Assembly (NCBI GenBank): GCA_020061465.1
Contig: JAGUYG010000107.1
Span: 1 to 38,798, forward strand
DNA: 38,798 nt
Source: Ignavibacteriales bacterium
Lineage (GTDB): Bacteria > Bacteroidota > Ignavibacteria > Ignavibacteriales > Ignavibacteriaceae
Direction: 5' to 3'
In this document: in pieces, positions 32,029 through 38,798 of the stretch
Layout: each line of letters begins with the position of its first letter
Numbering within the stretch: the first letter of the stretch is position 1
Made by a program: the position numbers and the translations under genes
Notes under the pieces: model-generated
What the model was told of the DNA's origin: nothing
The model's input: the letters and a program-made list of their open reading frames with translations, nothing else
Database searches by the model: none

Positions 32029-33322
32029 GATTTAAGTCAGTATATAATGGAAATTTGCTGCACATCTGCATTACTTCGGCTTTTATTGAAGTAAGATTTT
32101 CTTCATCGTTGACATTGCTTAATACACGGTTTATCATATCGGCAATTATCATCATTTCGTTTTCTTTCATACCTCTTGTGCTAACCGCAGGCGTTCCTAT
32201 TCTGATTCCGCTCGTTACAAATGGACTTCTCTGATCGAATGGAACCATATTTTTGTTAACTGTCATTCCCGCAGCTTCTAAAGCGTTCTCTGCCTGCTTG
32301 CCTGTTATTCCCTTATTCGTTAGGTCGATTAATAATAAATGATTGTCTGTTCCGCCTGAAACCACATCTAACCCGTACTTACTCAATTCCGAAGATAATG
32401 CTTTAGCATTCGCAATAACCTGTTGTGCATAGATTTTAAATGAATCGCTCAACGCTTCGCCGAATGCGACGGCTTTAGCCATAATGATGTGCATGAGTGG
32501 ACCTCCCTGTATACCGGGCATCACTATGCTATCAAAAACTTCGGACATCAACTTTAAACGATCACCTTTCGGTGTTTTAATTCCCACCGGATTTTCTTTA
32601 TCCTTACCGATAAGTATAATTCCTCCACGTGGTCCTCTTAAAGTTTTGTGAGTAGTAGATGTAACTACATCGCAATAAGGGAGAGGATTATCCAACAAAC
32701 CTTTTGCAATTAAGCCAGCCGGATGCGCCATATCGCACATTAGAAGCGCACCAACTTTATCGGCAATTTCTCTGAATTTTTTGTAATCCCACTCTCTTGA
32801 ATATGCACTGGCTCCGGTTACGATTAGCTTTGGTTTTTCTTTTTTTGCAAGGTCATCAATTAAATTGTAATCTAAAACTTTTGTCTCTGGATGAAGCGTA
32901 TAGCCTACAGCCTGATATAATTGACCGGAGAAATTGACAGGCGAACCATGAGTTAAATGTCCGCCGTGAGCAAGGCTTAGTCCTAAGAATTTATCGCCCG
33001 GATTTAATAAAGCCATGAATACAGCCATATTTGCTTGTGAACCGCTGTGGGGCTGGACGTTCACATATTCAGCTCTAAAAAGTTTTTTAAGTCTTTCGCG
33101 AGCTACGTCCTCAGCCATGTCCACAAATTCACAACCACCGTAATACCTTCTGCCTGGATAGCCTTCAGCATATTTATTTGTTAATACTGATCCGGCAGCC
33201 GTTAATACAGCAGGGCTTACAAAATTTTCGGAGGCAATAAGTTCCAGCTTATCCTGCTGGCGTGAGATTTCTTTTTTAAGAATTTCAAAAATTTCGGGAT
33301 CGGTTTTCAGATAACTGTACAT
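32021..33322 (-). CDS. glyA: Serine hydroxymethyltransferase
   Basis: PLP enzyme that interconverts serine and glycine and charges THF with a one-carbon unit, the substrate of FolD at the left of this window. At 433 residues it is full length. Motifs: [15 protein letters not shown] near residue 26, [18 protein letters not shown] near 51, the Schiff-base lysine K226 in [14 protein letters not shown], and [21 protein letters not shown] 12-base tandem repeat fills the 35 bases between rpiB and its ATG. Confidence 0.97.
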   Translation of the reverse strand: MYSYLKTDPEIFEILKKEISRQQDKLELIASENFVSPAVLTAAGSVLTNKYAEGYPGRRYYGGCEFVDMAEDVARERLKKLFRAEYVNVQPHSGSQANMAVFMALLNPGDKFLGLSLAHGGHLTHGSPVNFSGQLYQAVGYTLHPETKVLDYNLIDDLAKKEKPKLIVTGASAYSREWDYKKFREIADKVGALLMCDMAHPAGLIAKGLLDNPLPYCDVVTSTTHKTLRGPRGGIILIGKDKENPVGIKTPKGDRLKLMSEVFDSIVMPGIQGGPLMHIIMAKAVAFGEALSDSFKIYAQQVIANAKALSSELSKYGLDVVSGGTDNHLLLIDLTNKGITGKQAENALEAAGMTVNKNMVPFDQRSPFVTSGIRIGTPAVSTRGMKENEMMIIADMINRVLSNVNDEENLTSIKAEVMQMCSKFPLYTDLNRG

Positions 33323-33328
33323 ATTTGT

Positions 33329-33352
33329 GATTGAATGAATGATTGAATGAAT
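33329..33352. repeat. Perfect 12-base tandem duplication
   Basis: GATTGAATGAAT occurs twice in direct repeat (33329-33340, 33341-33352), immediately upstream of glyA. The reverse complement is present once at 259-270 in the repeat block next to the trmH-like gene. Confidence 0.6.
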
Positions 33353-33357
33353 AATGT

Positions 33358-33789
33358 TTATAAATTTTCAATTTTGTCCACACGCCTCTCATGCCGTCCC
33401 CCTTCAAATTCGGTATTTAACCATATATCAACTATTTCTAAAATTTCTTCGTGATTAAGGAAACGCTCACCAAGCGCAAGGAAGTTAGATTTATTGTGTT
33501 TCCGGGAGAGGACAGCCATCTCCTTATTAAATACAAGAGCGGCTCTTACACCTTTAAATTTATTTGCTACTATAGAAACTCCGATCCCGGAGCCGCAAAC
33601 CCCAATACCTGCATCTGAAACCCTTTGTGATACGTCAATTGCGGCTAACTTAATAAAATCAGGGTAATCTACCGATTCAGCAGAAAAGGTTCCGTGGTCA
33701 ATAACCTCGAAACCTTTCTTTAATAAATTGCTCTTAATTAATTCTTTGAAGCCAAAACCGGCATGGTCAGCAGCAATAGATACTTTCAT
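33358..33789 (-). CDS. rpiB: Ribose-5-phosphate isomerase B
   Basis: Pentose-phosphate enzyme of the RpiB/LacAB fold, 143 residues. [14 protein letters not shown] at the start, the active-site cysteine C65 in [24 protein letters not shown], and [14 protein letters not shown] are all conserved. Its ATG shares one base with the stop of the TPR gene (TAATG), which suggests coupling. It is likely cytosolic. Confidence 0.95.
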   Translation of the reverse strand: MKVSIAADHAGFGFKELIKSNLLKKGFEVIDHGTFSAESVDYPDFIKLAAIDVSQRVSDAGIGVCGSGIGVSIVANKFKGVRAALVFNKEMAVLSRKHNKSNFLALGERFLNHEEILEIVDIWLNTEFEGGRHERRVDKIENL

Positions 33790-35066
33790 TACGGCACTGT
33801 AACGCTTTTACCAATCCATGTATAGCAGTCACCCGTAATTGGAATAATTTGCCCGGATTTATAACCCTGGAAGAAATAATCTTCTTGTGTAGGAATGGAA
33901 CCGGAGAGAGCGCTTATTCTTGTTTGGGCTTGCGTTGCCACCGTAGGATCTATTCTGATAGCCCTCCGGTAAGTATCAACAGCTACCTGGTAAACCAGCT
34001 TAGCCTTGAAGTCAAACGTGCAGCTTCGCGCAGTCTGCTCGTATAGCAATCCTTCATAGTATATTGGTAATCCCCATCCGTTGCCTAAATCACTTGCTTT
34101 TTGGTACTGAGTTCGTGCAGCAGAAAGAAGACCTTTGTCCTTATAAACAATCCCAAGATTAAGGTAATGATCTCTGTTTCCCGGTTCAAGTTGAATGAGC
34201 TTTTTATAAGCGTCTTCGGCTTTGTTAATCATATCAAGCTTTTGGTAAACAGAAGCTATTTGTTTCCAATAATTTATTGTTTCGGGGGCTTTGCTTATCA
34301 AGAATTCTAACGGAATTAATGCCTCTTTCAAATCGTTTGCTTTGATAGCTAAATCAGCATACTTATATGCTTTAGAGAGGTCATCTTTATTAAGCTCCCA
34401 CGATTTCTTTGCAAGAGCCACTAATTCTTCGATGTTATCCACTAAACTTTCTAATTCCGAATTCCACCTCGGATTATCAGGTTCTCTTTCACTTAAAAGC
34501 GTATAAACGTCGATTGCTTTTGACTTGTAATCGTTCTCATCACGTACATTTGCTTTATATAGCTGACCTAAACGATCATAATAATAGGAAGAAAGACGAG
34601 GATTAATCTCTACCGCTTTTTCATATTCCTTAATTATAGTTTCTGCATCGAGATTCAACCATACTTCCGATACAAATGCTTTTCGGGATTGGAAATATTC
34701 TTTATCGTCAGGATAATATTGCAGAGCAAACTCATAGAAATAGAGAATTGTATCCTCTATTGCTTTCTTTTCTTCGGATGCTACCTGGCTTGAGTCGTGT
34801 AAGTACCATAAAACATCTTCCATTTTATAATAAATCCACTTCTTCATCATCTCCGGGTCTAATTCAATTACCTTCCATCCGAAAGGGAGTGCACTTTCAA
34901 ATTCTCTGTTTTTATGATATTCGGAAAATAAGCTGTACTGTTTCAGCACTTCTTGAGAATCAGATTGTGAGGGATAAAATTTAGAAGCATTTTCTGCTGC
35001 TAAAAAAGCCGATGCCATCGTAAAAATAAATAAAAACATGGCAAATATTTTAATTAACGTTTTCAA
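33789..35066 (-). CDS. Exported TPR-repeat protein
   Basis: A 425-residue protein with a signal peptide (LIKIFAMFLFIFTMASAFLA) and roughly seven tetratricopeptide repeats, for example VIELDPEMMKKWIYYK near residue 67, AVEINPRLSSYYYDRLGQLY near 149, LIQLEPGNRDHYLNLGIVYK near 288 and AIRIDPTVATQAQTRISALS near 366. It is probably periplasmic and mediates protein contacts. It lies between an outer-membrane barrel gene and rpiB, with short spacing on both sides. The specific function is unknown; it could be an assembly factor for the envelope proteins encoded just upstream. Confidence 0.8.
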   Translation of the reverse strand: MKTLIKIFAMFLFIFTMASAFLAAENASKFYPSQSDSQEVLKQYSLFSEYHKNREFESALPFGWKVIELDPEMMKKWIYYKMEDVLWYLHDSSQVASEEKKAIEDTILYFYEFALQYYPDDKEYFQSRKAFVSEVWLNLDAETIIKEYEKAVEINPRLSSYYYDRLGQLYKANVRDENDYKSKAIDVYTLLSEREPDNPRWNSELESLVDNIEELVALAKKSWELNKDDLSKAYKYADLAIKANDLKEALIPLEFLISKAPETINYWKQIASVYQKLDMINKAEDAYKKLIQLEPGNRDHYLNLGIVYKDKGLLSAARTQYQKASDLGNGWGLPIYYEGLLYEQTARSCTFDFKAKLVYQVAVDTYRRAIRIDPTVATQAQTRISALSGSIPTQEDYFFQGYKSGQIIPITGDCYTWIGKSVTVP

Positions 35067-35086
35067 GATGAATCCCTTTTTATTTA

Positions 35087-36337
35087 TTATTTATCTTGTC
35101 TGATGAACCAGGTTTCACCAAGGCTGAGTCCCAGGTTCAATCTAATAAAATTTTCTGTGAACAAATTAAAATCTTTCGTACCTCTAAATGCATATTGCAA
35201 TCCAATATCAATCGTATTTTCAAAACTAAGCGGTAAAGATAACCCGCCGGATATTAGATATTGATTTATTCCTTTACCATAAACCATATATTGCGTTTGT
35301 TCGAAACTTAAACCTGCACGCCAAATTATTTGTTCCCAAAAGGTAGCGCCGATTTCTCTAATAGGTCTATACTCTAACCCTCCGCTAATTTTGTTTATAT
35401 CTCTTAGTTGATCCGACGACTGTTTATTAAAAGTATATTGGCTCCAGGGTTGATATAAATAATCTAAATAAATGTTATAACGATTACTTAATAAAAAACT
35501 AACTCCTGCAACTATCCGTATTGGAATTTTCATTTCAACATTACCATGCCCTATTGAATCGGTACCCAAACTGGATGTTGAACTCAACAAAGTATCGGCA
35601 GAAAATTTTCCTGCAACTGATGCTGAAAGTCCTATTCTTAAATTTGATATGCTGCCGTCGCCGAATAACGAAGAAAGTTCCGGACTGATAAATCCAATTG
35701 TGCTTCCCATTCCTTTAGGAGTGTAAGTGCGTAGAAATTGAGCGTTTACATTGTCGGTATCATAAAAATTAACTTCTGAATAATATTTTAAATTACCGAT
35801 ATAGTAATCGAAAGTTGCTCCCACACTTAAATCGAATGGAAGAGTATAAGAGGAACCGAAAAACATCTTTGATATTCCGCCTCTACCCTCGTAATCAATC
35901 GAGTAAGCGGGAATGTCCGACTCTTGAACTTCAATTATTTGTTTGACTTTATAACTCACATTTGAGTAAGGAACAATTCCCAGCACAAACCCGATTCCAT
36001 AATCTCGTTGTACCGGAAAGCCAAACGTAAAGCCGGTGAAGTCTGCATCCTTATAAAAGCTTTTTAATGAATTATTGGAAACGAACAAACTATTGTAGCT
36101 TAATCCAAATTCTATTCTGGTTTTTGATAGCCTGCTCCATGCAGCAGGATTATTTGAACCGATAAAATCATAGTCGAATAATGCTATTCCAAGCTGCCCC
36201 ATTCCGGCACGCCTTGCCGAATATGAAAATTCAAGGTCCCCGACGCCGATCCGGCTGTAGCTGGAACTGCTTTGTGCGTTGTTATCGGTTATAAAAAAGA
36301 AAAAGCACAGACAAAAGAATAAAATTTTATTTATCAA
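35087..36337 (-). CDS. Putative outer-membrane beta-barrel protein
   Basis: A 416-residue protein with a signal peptide (FFCLCFFFFITDNNAQS), then YSRIGVGDLEFSYSARRAGMGQLG and NNPAAWSRL, a beginning resembling FadL/PorV-type barrels, followed by alternating amphipathic strands. The final residues (IRLNLGLSLGETWFIRQDK) form a strand ending shortly after an aromatic residue, as in outer-membrane barrels. The family is only loosely recognised. It is flanked by a lipoprotein gene and a TPR-protein gene in the same direction, so the three may form an envelope module. Confidence 0.7.
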   Translation of the reverse strand: MINKILFFCLCFFFFITDNNAQSSSSYSRIGVGDLEFSYSARRAGMGQLGIALFDYDFIGSNNPAAWSRLSKTRIEFGLSYNSLFVSNNSLKSFYKDADFTGFTFGFPVQRDYGIGFVLGIVPYSNVSYKVKQIIEVQESDIPAYSIDYEGRGGISKMFFGSSYTLPFDLSVGATFDYYIGNLKYYSEVNFYDTDNVNAQFLRTYTPKGMGSTIGFISPELSSLFGDGSISNLRIGLSASVAGKFSADTLLSSTSSLGTDSIGHGNVEMKIPIRIVAGVSFLLSNRYNIYLDYLYQPWSQYTFNKQSSDQLRDINKISGGLEYRPIREIGATFWEQIIWRAGLSFEQTQYMVYGKGINQYLISGGLSLPLSFENTIDIGLQYAFRGTKDFNLFTENFIRLNLGLSLGETWFIRQDK

Positions 36338-36345
36338 TTTCTTAC

Positions 36346-37521
36346 TTAAGGTTTATTGGTAAAATAGATTTTCAATTTTGGTCGCTGTAAAACATTGGCA
36401 GCATTACTCCCCTTTAATGCAAATAGTTCAAGTCCGTTCAATTCATCCTCAGCGCTTAAAAGCATTCCTTGATTGCTGCCAGAGTCCAGCCATTTTTGAA
36501 CGAACACTGTAATATTTCCGATGAAGATTTCACCGTCCCCAGAAAGTTTAATTTTATATGAGGTGCTGTCCGAATTGGTGCTGTCTTCAATAAACGCTGC
36601 TATTATTCCATCTTTATAATCGGAACCTGTATTAGTATATACATCATCTACAAAGAGTGTAAGTTCTGCCTTATTAATAACAGCACCTTTAGCTAAACCG
36701 GAAAGATCAAAATAAAGTTTGGTCTTTGCTGTTAAACCCGCCATAACAATAATATTTTCGCTTCCTGCATCCGGAATTTCACCAAGAACAACACTTACAT
36801 CAGCGGCAGGCGTAAAACTAAGTGTATCGACATATACACCCTGTTTCTCAATCACAACTTCAAGCGAAGGTGCAGCAGAAATTATTCCGGTATAGGCTGA
36901 GTATCCAACAACTCTGCCGGTACCGTTTTCTGCTTTAATGTAAATTCCGTACTCAATCGGTTTAGCGGTATCTGAAACTGATTGCAGCCATGATTTAACC
37001 ATCTCATTGTCGATGTTAAAAGAATGCACGGAATCATCGTACACTTTATTTGTGGCAACATCATCAGAATCAAATTGCAAAAGAGAAATACTGTCCGATG
37101 TAAAAGTTTCCTGCGTCCAACTATTTCTAATGCGATGAACCGTTATTCCGTAAGAAGAGGTTTCCTCTCCTAACGAATATTCAGTAAGCAACGTAACTTT
37201 TGAACTTACAACTTGAATTTGATCATTAAGAATTTCCTTGGTTATAGAATCGGGAAAGTAGAAGAAAAACCTTATCAGTGAAGCCGCTTCAACACCGGCA
37301 CTCCTCCCAACTAAAAGCCTGCTCGCATTACCAAGCCGCACTGCTTTCTTGAAAGAGTGTGAGCTTTGCGGAAGAGAATCTGTCTGCGAATCGATAACCT
37401 GTAAAGTTATCAAATCATCTTTCAATAAATCGGAACCGATTGAAGACGGGGAATCGCCGCAGGAAGTGATGTTCAAAAGTACAATAATACAGATAGGTAT
37501 GAATATTTTAAGAGGCAACAA
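36346..37521 (-). CDS. Lipoprotein with two DNRLRE-like domains
   Basis: The N-terminus holds a lipoprotein signal ending in the lipobox LLNITSC followed by GDSPSS. The rest has two similar beta-rich segments: VTLLTEYSLGEETS..ITVHRIRNSWTQE near residue 125, and KLYFDLSGLAKGAVINKAEL..VTVFVQKWLDSG..LELFALKGS..RPKLKIYF at the C-terminus. These resemble DNRLRE/CBM96-type domains found in surface proteins. The start is set at a TTG (37521) with GGAG eight bases upstream; ATGs at 37545 and 37566 are alternatives that overlap gmhB further. It is probably an outer-membrane lipoprotein; its ligand is unknown. Confidence 0.65.
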   Translation of the reverse strand: MLPLKIFIPICIIVLLNITSCGDSPSSIGSDLLKDDLITLQVIDSQTDSLPQSSHSFKKAVRLGNASRLLVGRSAGVEAASLIRFFFYFPDSITKEILNDQIQVVSSKVTLLTEYSLGEETSSYGITVHRIRNSWTQETFTSDSISLLQFDSDDVATNKVYDDSVHSFNIDNEMVKSWLQSVSDTAKPIEYGIYIKAENGTGRVVGYSAYTGIISAAPSLEVVIEKQGVYVDTLSFTPAADVSVVLGEIPDAGSENIIVMAGLTAKTKLYFDLSGLAKGAVINKAELTLFVDDVYTNTGSDYKDGIIAAFIEDSTNSDSTSYKIKLSGDGEIFIGNITVFVQKWLDSGSNQGMLLSAEDELNGLELFALKGSNAANVLQRPKLKIYFTNKP

Positions 37522-38098
37522 ACTTTTTATCTCCGTTAAAATCATTAAGAATAAAATTACAGGCATCCATTAAATTATTGGCAACAAAAGTGGGAAAATT
37601 ATTTTCCTTTTTCAATAGAGAAATGCTTTCCAGTCCATAACCGGTTTTTACCAGGATAGTCTTCAATCCGGCATTCATTCCGCAATGAATATCGGCAACA
37701 GAATCACCTATGAAGAAAGAGCTATTAAGGTCTATCTTAAATTTATTCGCCGCTTCGTATACCAATTTTGGTGAGGGTTTTCTGCATTCACACTCTTCGG
37801 GTGTATTATAATCAGGATGATAAGGACAATAATAAAATGCATCAATTGTCACACGGTCGTCCCTCAATAATTCATTAATTCTAATATTGACGGCTTCGAC
37901 ATCTGCCGTTTTTAACAGCCCTCGAACTAAACCAGATTGATTGGAAATAACAATAAGCTTAGCATTTAATTTCGTTTTAAGCTTATAAAGAGCTTTGCCT
38001 GTCTCCGGGAAAAGAGTAACTTTTTCGGGGTCACCTAAATATCCGGGGTCTTCATTCAAGGTTCCGTCGCGGTCTAAAAATACACCCACAAAAGCCAT
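37508..38098 (-). CDS. gmhB: D-glycero-D-manno-heptose 1,7-bisphosphate phosphatase (GmhB-like)
   Basis: HAD-superfamily phosphatase of 196 residues. The nucleophile motif VFLDRDGTLNED (D9, D11), motif II ISNQSGLVRG, the zinc loop CPYHPDYNTPEECECRKP (three Cys and one His), Lys in RKPSPKL, and motif IV FFIGDSVADI are all present. The zinc loop is the mark of GmhB and histidinol-phosphatase relatives. The likely role is heptose synthesis for the LPS core. It overlaps the glgA stop by one base (TGATG). HisB-type phosphatase activity is the main alternative, of some interest given the hisA-like gene 8 kb away. Confidence 0.88.
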   Translation of the reverse strand: MAFVGVFLDRDGTLNEDPGYLGDPEKVTLFPETGKALYKLKTKLNAKLIVISNQSGLVRGLLKTADVEAVNIRINELLRDDRVTIDAFYYCPYHPDYNTPEECECRKPSPKLVYEAANKFKIDLNSSFFIGDSVADIHCGMNAGLKTILVKTGYGLESISLLKKENNFPTFVANNLMDACNFILNDFNGDKKFVAS

Positions 38099-38798
38099 CA
38101 GTTAGAGTCAAGAATAGTTTTGTATAGTTCAATATATTTTTTTGCGGAAGAGTTCCAGCTAAAATCAGCCTTCATGCCGTTTTTTATTATCTTACTCCAC
38201 AATTTCTGATTCTTGAAAATTTTTAAAGCTCTTGTTATTTCTTTAAGCATTGCCTGGGAATCGTAAGCTTTAAAAACAAACCCGTTTCCTTCTCCGTTCT
38301 TTTCATTAAATTTAATTACGGTATCAGCCAAGCCCCCCGTTTCGCGAACAATCGGAACAGTTCCGTACGTAAGGCTGTACATTTGATTTAAGCCGCAGGG
38401 TTCATACTTCGAAGGCATCAAATAAATATCCGAGCCGCCTTCGATTAAATGAGCAAGTTCATCATTAAAGCCAAGATATGCGGCAAATTTCTTAGGATAT
38501 TTTCTAGTCATTTTATCAAAGAAGACATGATATTTCTTTTCACCGTTACCTAATAAAATCATTTGGAGATTAAGTTTCATCAAATCTTCAAAAGCTTCAT
38601 TGATAAGATCAAATCCTTTAGTATCGTACAACCTTGAGATAAGTCCTACAATCGGAATACTGTCATCGTATTCAAATCCAAACTTTTGTGCCAACTCTTT
38701 TTTATTTGCTTGTTTAAGTTCTAAACTCTTTACAGAGAACTTCTTCGGAAGCAGCTTATCTTTTTCAGGATTCCAAACACGCGTATCAATTCCATTAA
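38098..38798 (-). CDS. glgA: Glycogen synthase GlgA, C-terminal part (cut by window edge)
   Basis: The reading frame runs off the right edge. From the edge it reads NGIDTRVWNPEKDKLLPKKF and continues through FGFEYDDSIPIVGLISRL, DTKGFDLI, MILLGNG, AYLGFNDELAHLIEGGSDIYLMPSKYEPCGLNQMYSL, YGTVPIVRETGGLADTV and NGFVFK, all typical of the GT5 C-terminal Rossmann domain (ADP-glucose binding). About 233 residues are visible out of an expected 480 or so. It makes alpha-1,4-glucan from ADP-glucose. It is the first gene in view of the long minus-strand unit; an internal TTG at 38694 is not the true start. Confidence 0.93.
   Translation of the reverse strand, partial: NGIDTRVWNPEKDKLLPKKFSVKSLELKQANKKELAQKFGFEYDDSIPIVGLISRLYDTKGFDLINEAFEDLMKLNLQMILLGNGEKKYHVFFDKMTRKYPKKFAAYLGFNDELAHLIEGGSDIYLMPSKYEPCGLNQMYSLTYGTVPIVRETGGLADTVIKFNEKNGEGNGFVFKAYDSQAMLKEITRALKIFKNQKLWSKIIKNGMKADFSWNSSAKKYIELYKTILDSN

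Noticed and set aside
1-38798. tRNA or rRNA genes
   Set aside because: Scanning intergenic regions on both strands for T-arm and acceptor patterns gave no convincing candidate; this was done by eye and a covariance search could still find one.

Overview
The window is AT-rich chromosomal DNA of a Bacteroidota/Chlorobiota-type bacterium, most likely of the class Ignavibacteria. The evidence is type IX secretion (T9SS) sorting tails ending in the NYPNPFN motif, a histone H1-like small protein of the Bacteroidetes type, lysine catabolism through lysine 6-transaminase plus an ALDH7 enzyme, and repeats of the TCCGAAGGAT type. This placement is inferred from gene content; no rRNA or tRNA gene was found in the window.

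Left part (1-9.9 kb). After a repeat-rich stretch (1-296) comes a minus-strand cluster running folD > deoC > hicB-like > trmH-like. It is followed by a vapBC toxin-antitoxin pair, a YmdB-type phosphodiesterase, and a divergent plus-strand fusion of a DnaQ-type exonuclease with a UvrC-like GIY-YIG nuclease. Next is a minus-strand run of exported proteins: a D-Ala-D-Ala dipeptidase, a large seven-repeat (probably beta-propeller) protein with a T9SS tail, and a thioredoxin-like protein. The T9SS tail is split from its body by a frameshift at a run of seven A.

Accessory island (9.9-14.7 kb). This contains a nested inverted-repeat element, the 3' half of a decayed group II intron (domain V intact, reverse transcriptase truncated and broken by a stop), an orphan T9SS tail, two perfect hairpins, and a YefM-YoeB toxin-antitoxin pair. 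The pair lies between two divergent lysine-degradation genes: an ALDH7-type piperideine-6-carboxylate dehydrogenase (minus) and L-lysine 6-transaminase (plus).

Middle part (16-27.6 kb). This is core metabolism: rsmI (plus), then minus-strand polX, enoyl-CoA hydratase and apt, dusB, an NAD-type isocitrate dehydrogenase overlapping an MFS exporter, a CapA-like protein, an H1-like histone, a membrane Fe-S heterodisulfide-reductase-like protein, and bioY. PolX appears to have lost two of the three catalytic aspartates of its polymerase domain while keeping an intact PHP nuclease domain.

Right part (27.6-38.8 kb). After about 0.85 kb of AT-rich DNA with no convincing gene comes a plus-strand trio (hisA-like, cyclic-nucleotide-binding protein, universal stress protein). 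It converges on a long tightly packed minus-strand unit: glgA (cut by the window edge) > gmhB > lipoprotein > outer-membrane beta-barrel > TPR protein > rpiB > glyA > tatC > polyprenyl synthase. Many of these genes overlap by 1-14 bases. I did not find a convincing complete new defence or mobile system. The best leads are the dispersed TCCRAAGGAT repeat family (one copy inside a coding sequence), the split T9SS protein, and two repair proteins with unusual architectures.
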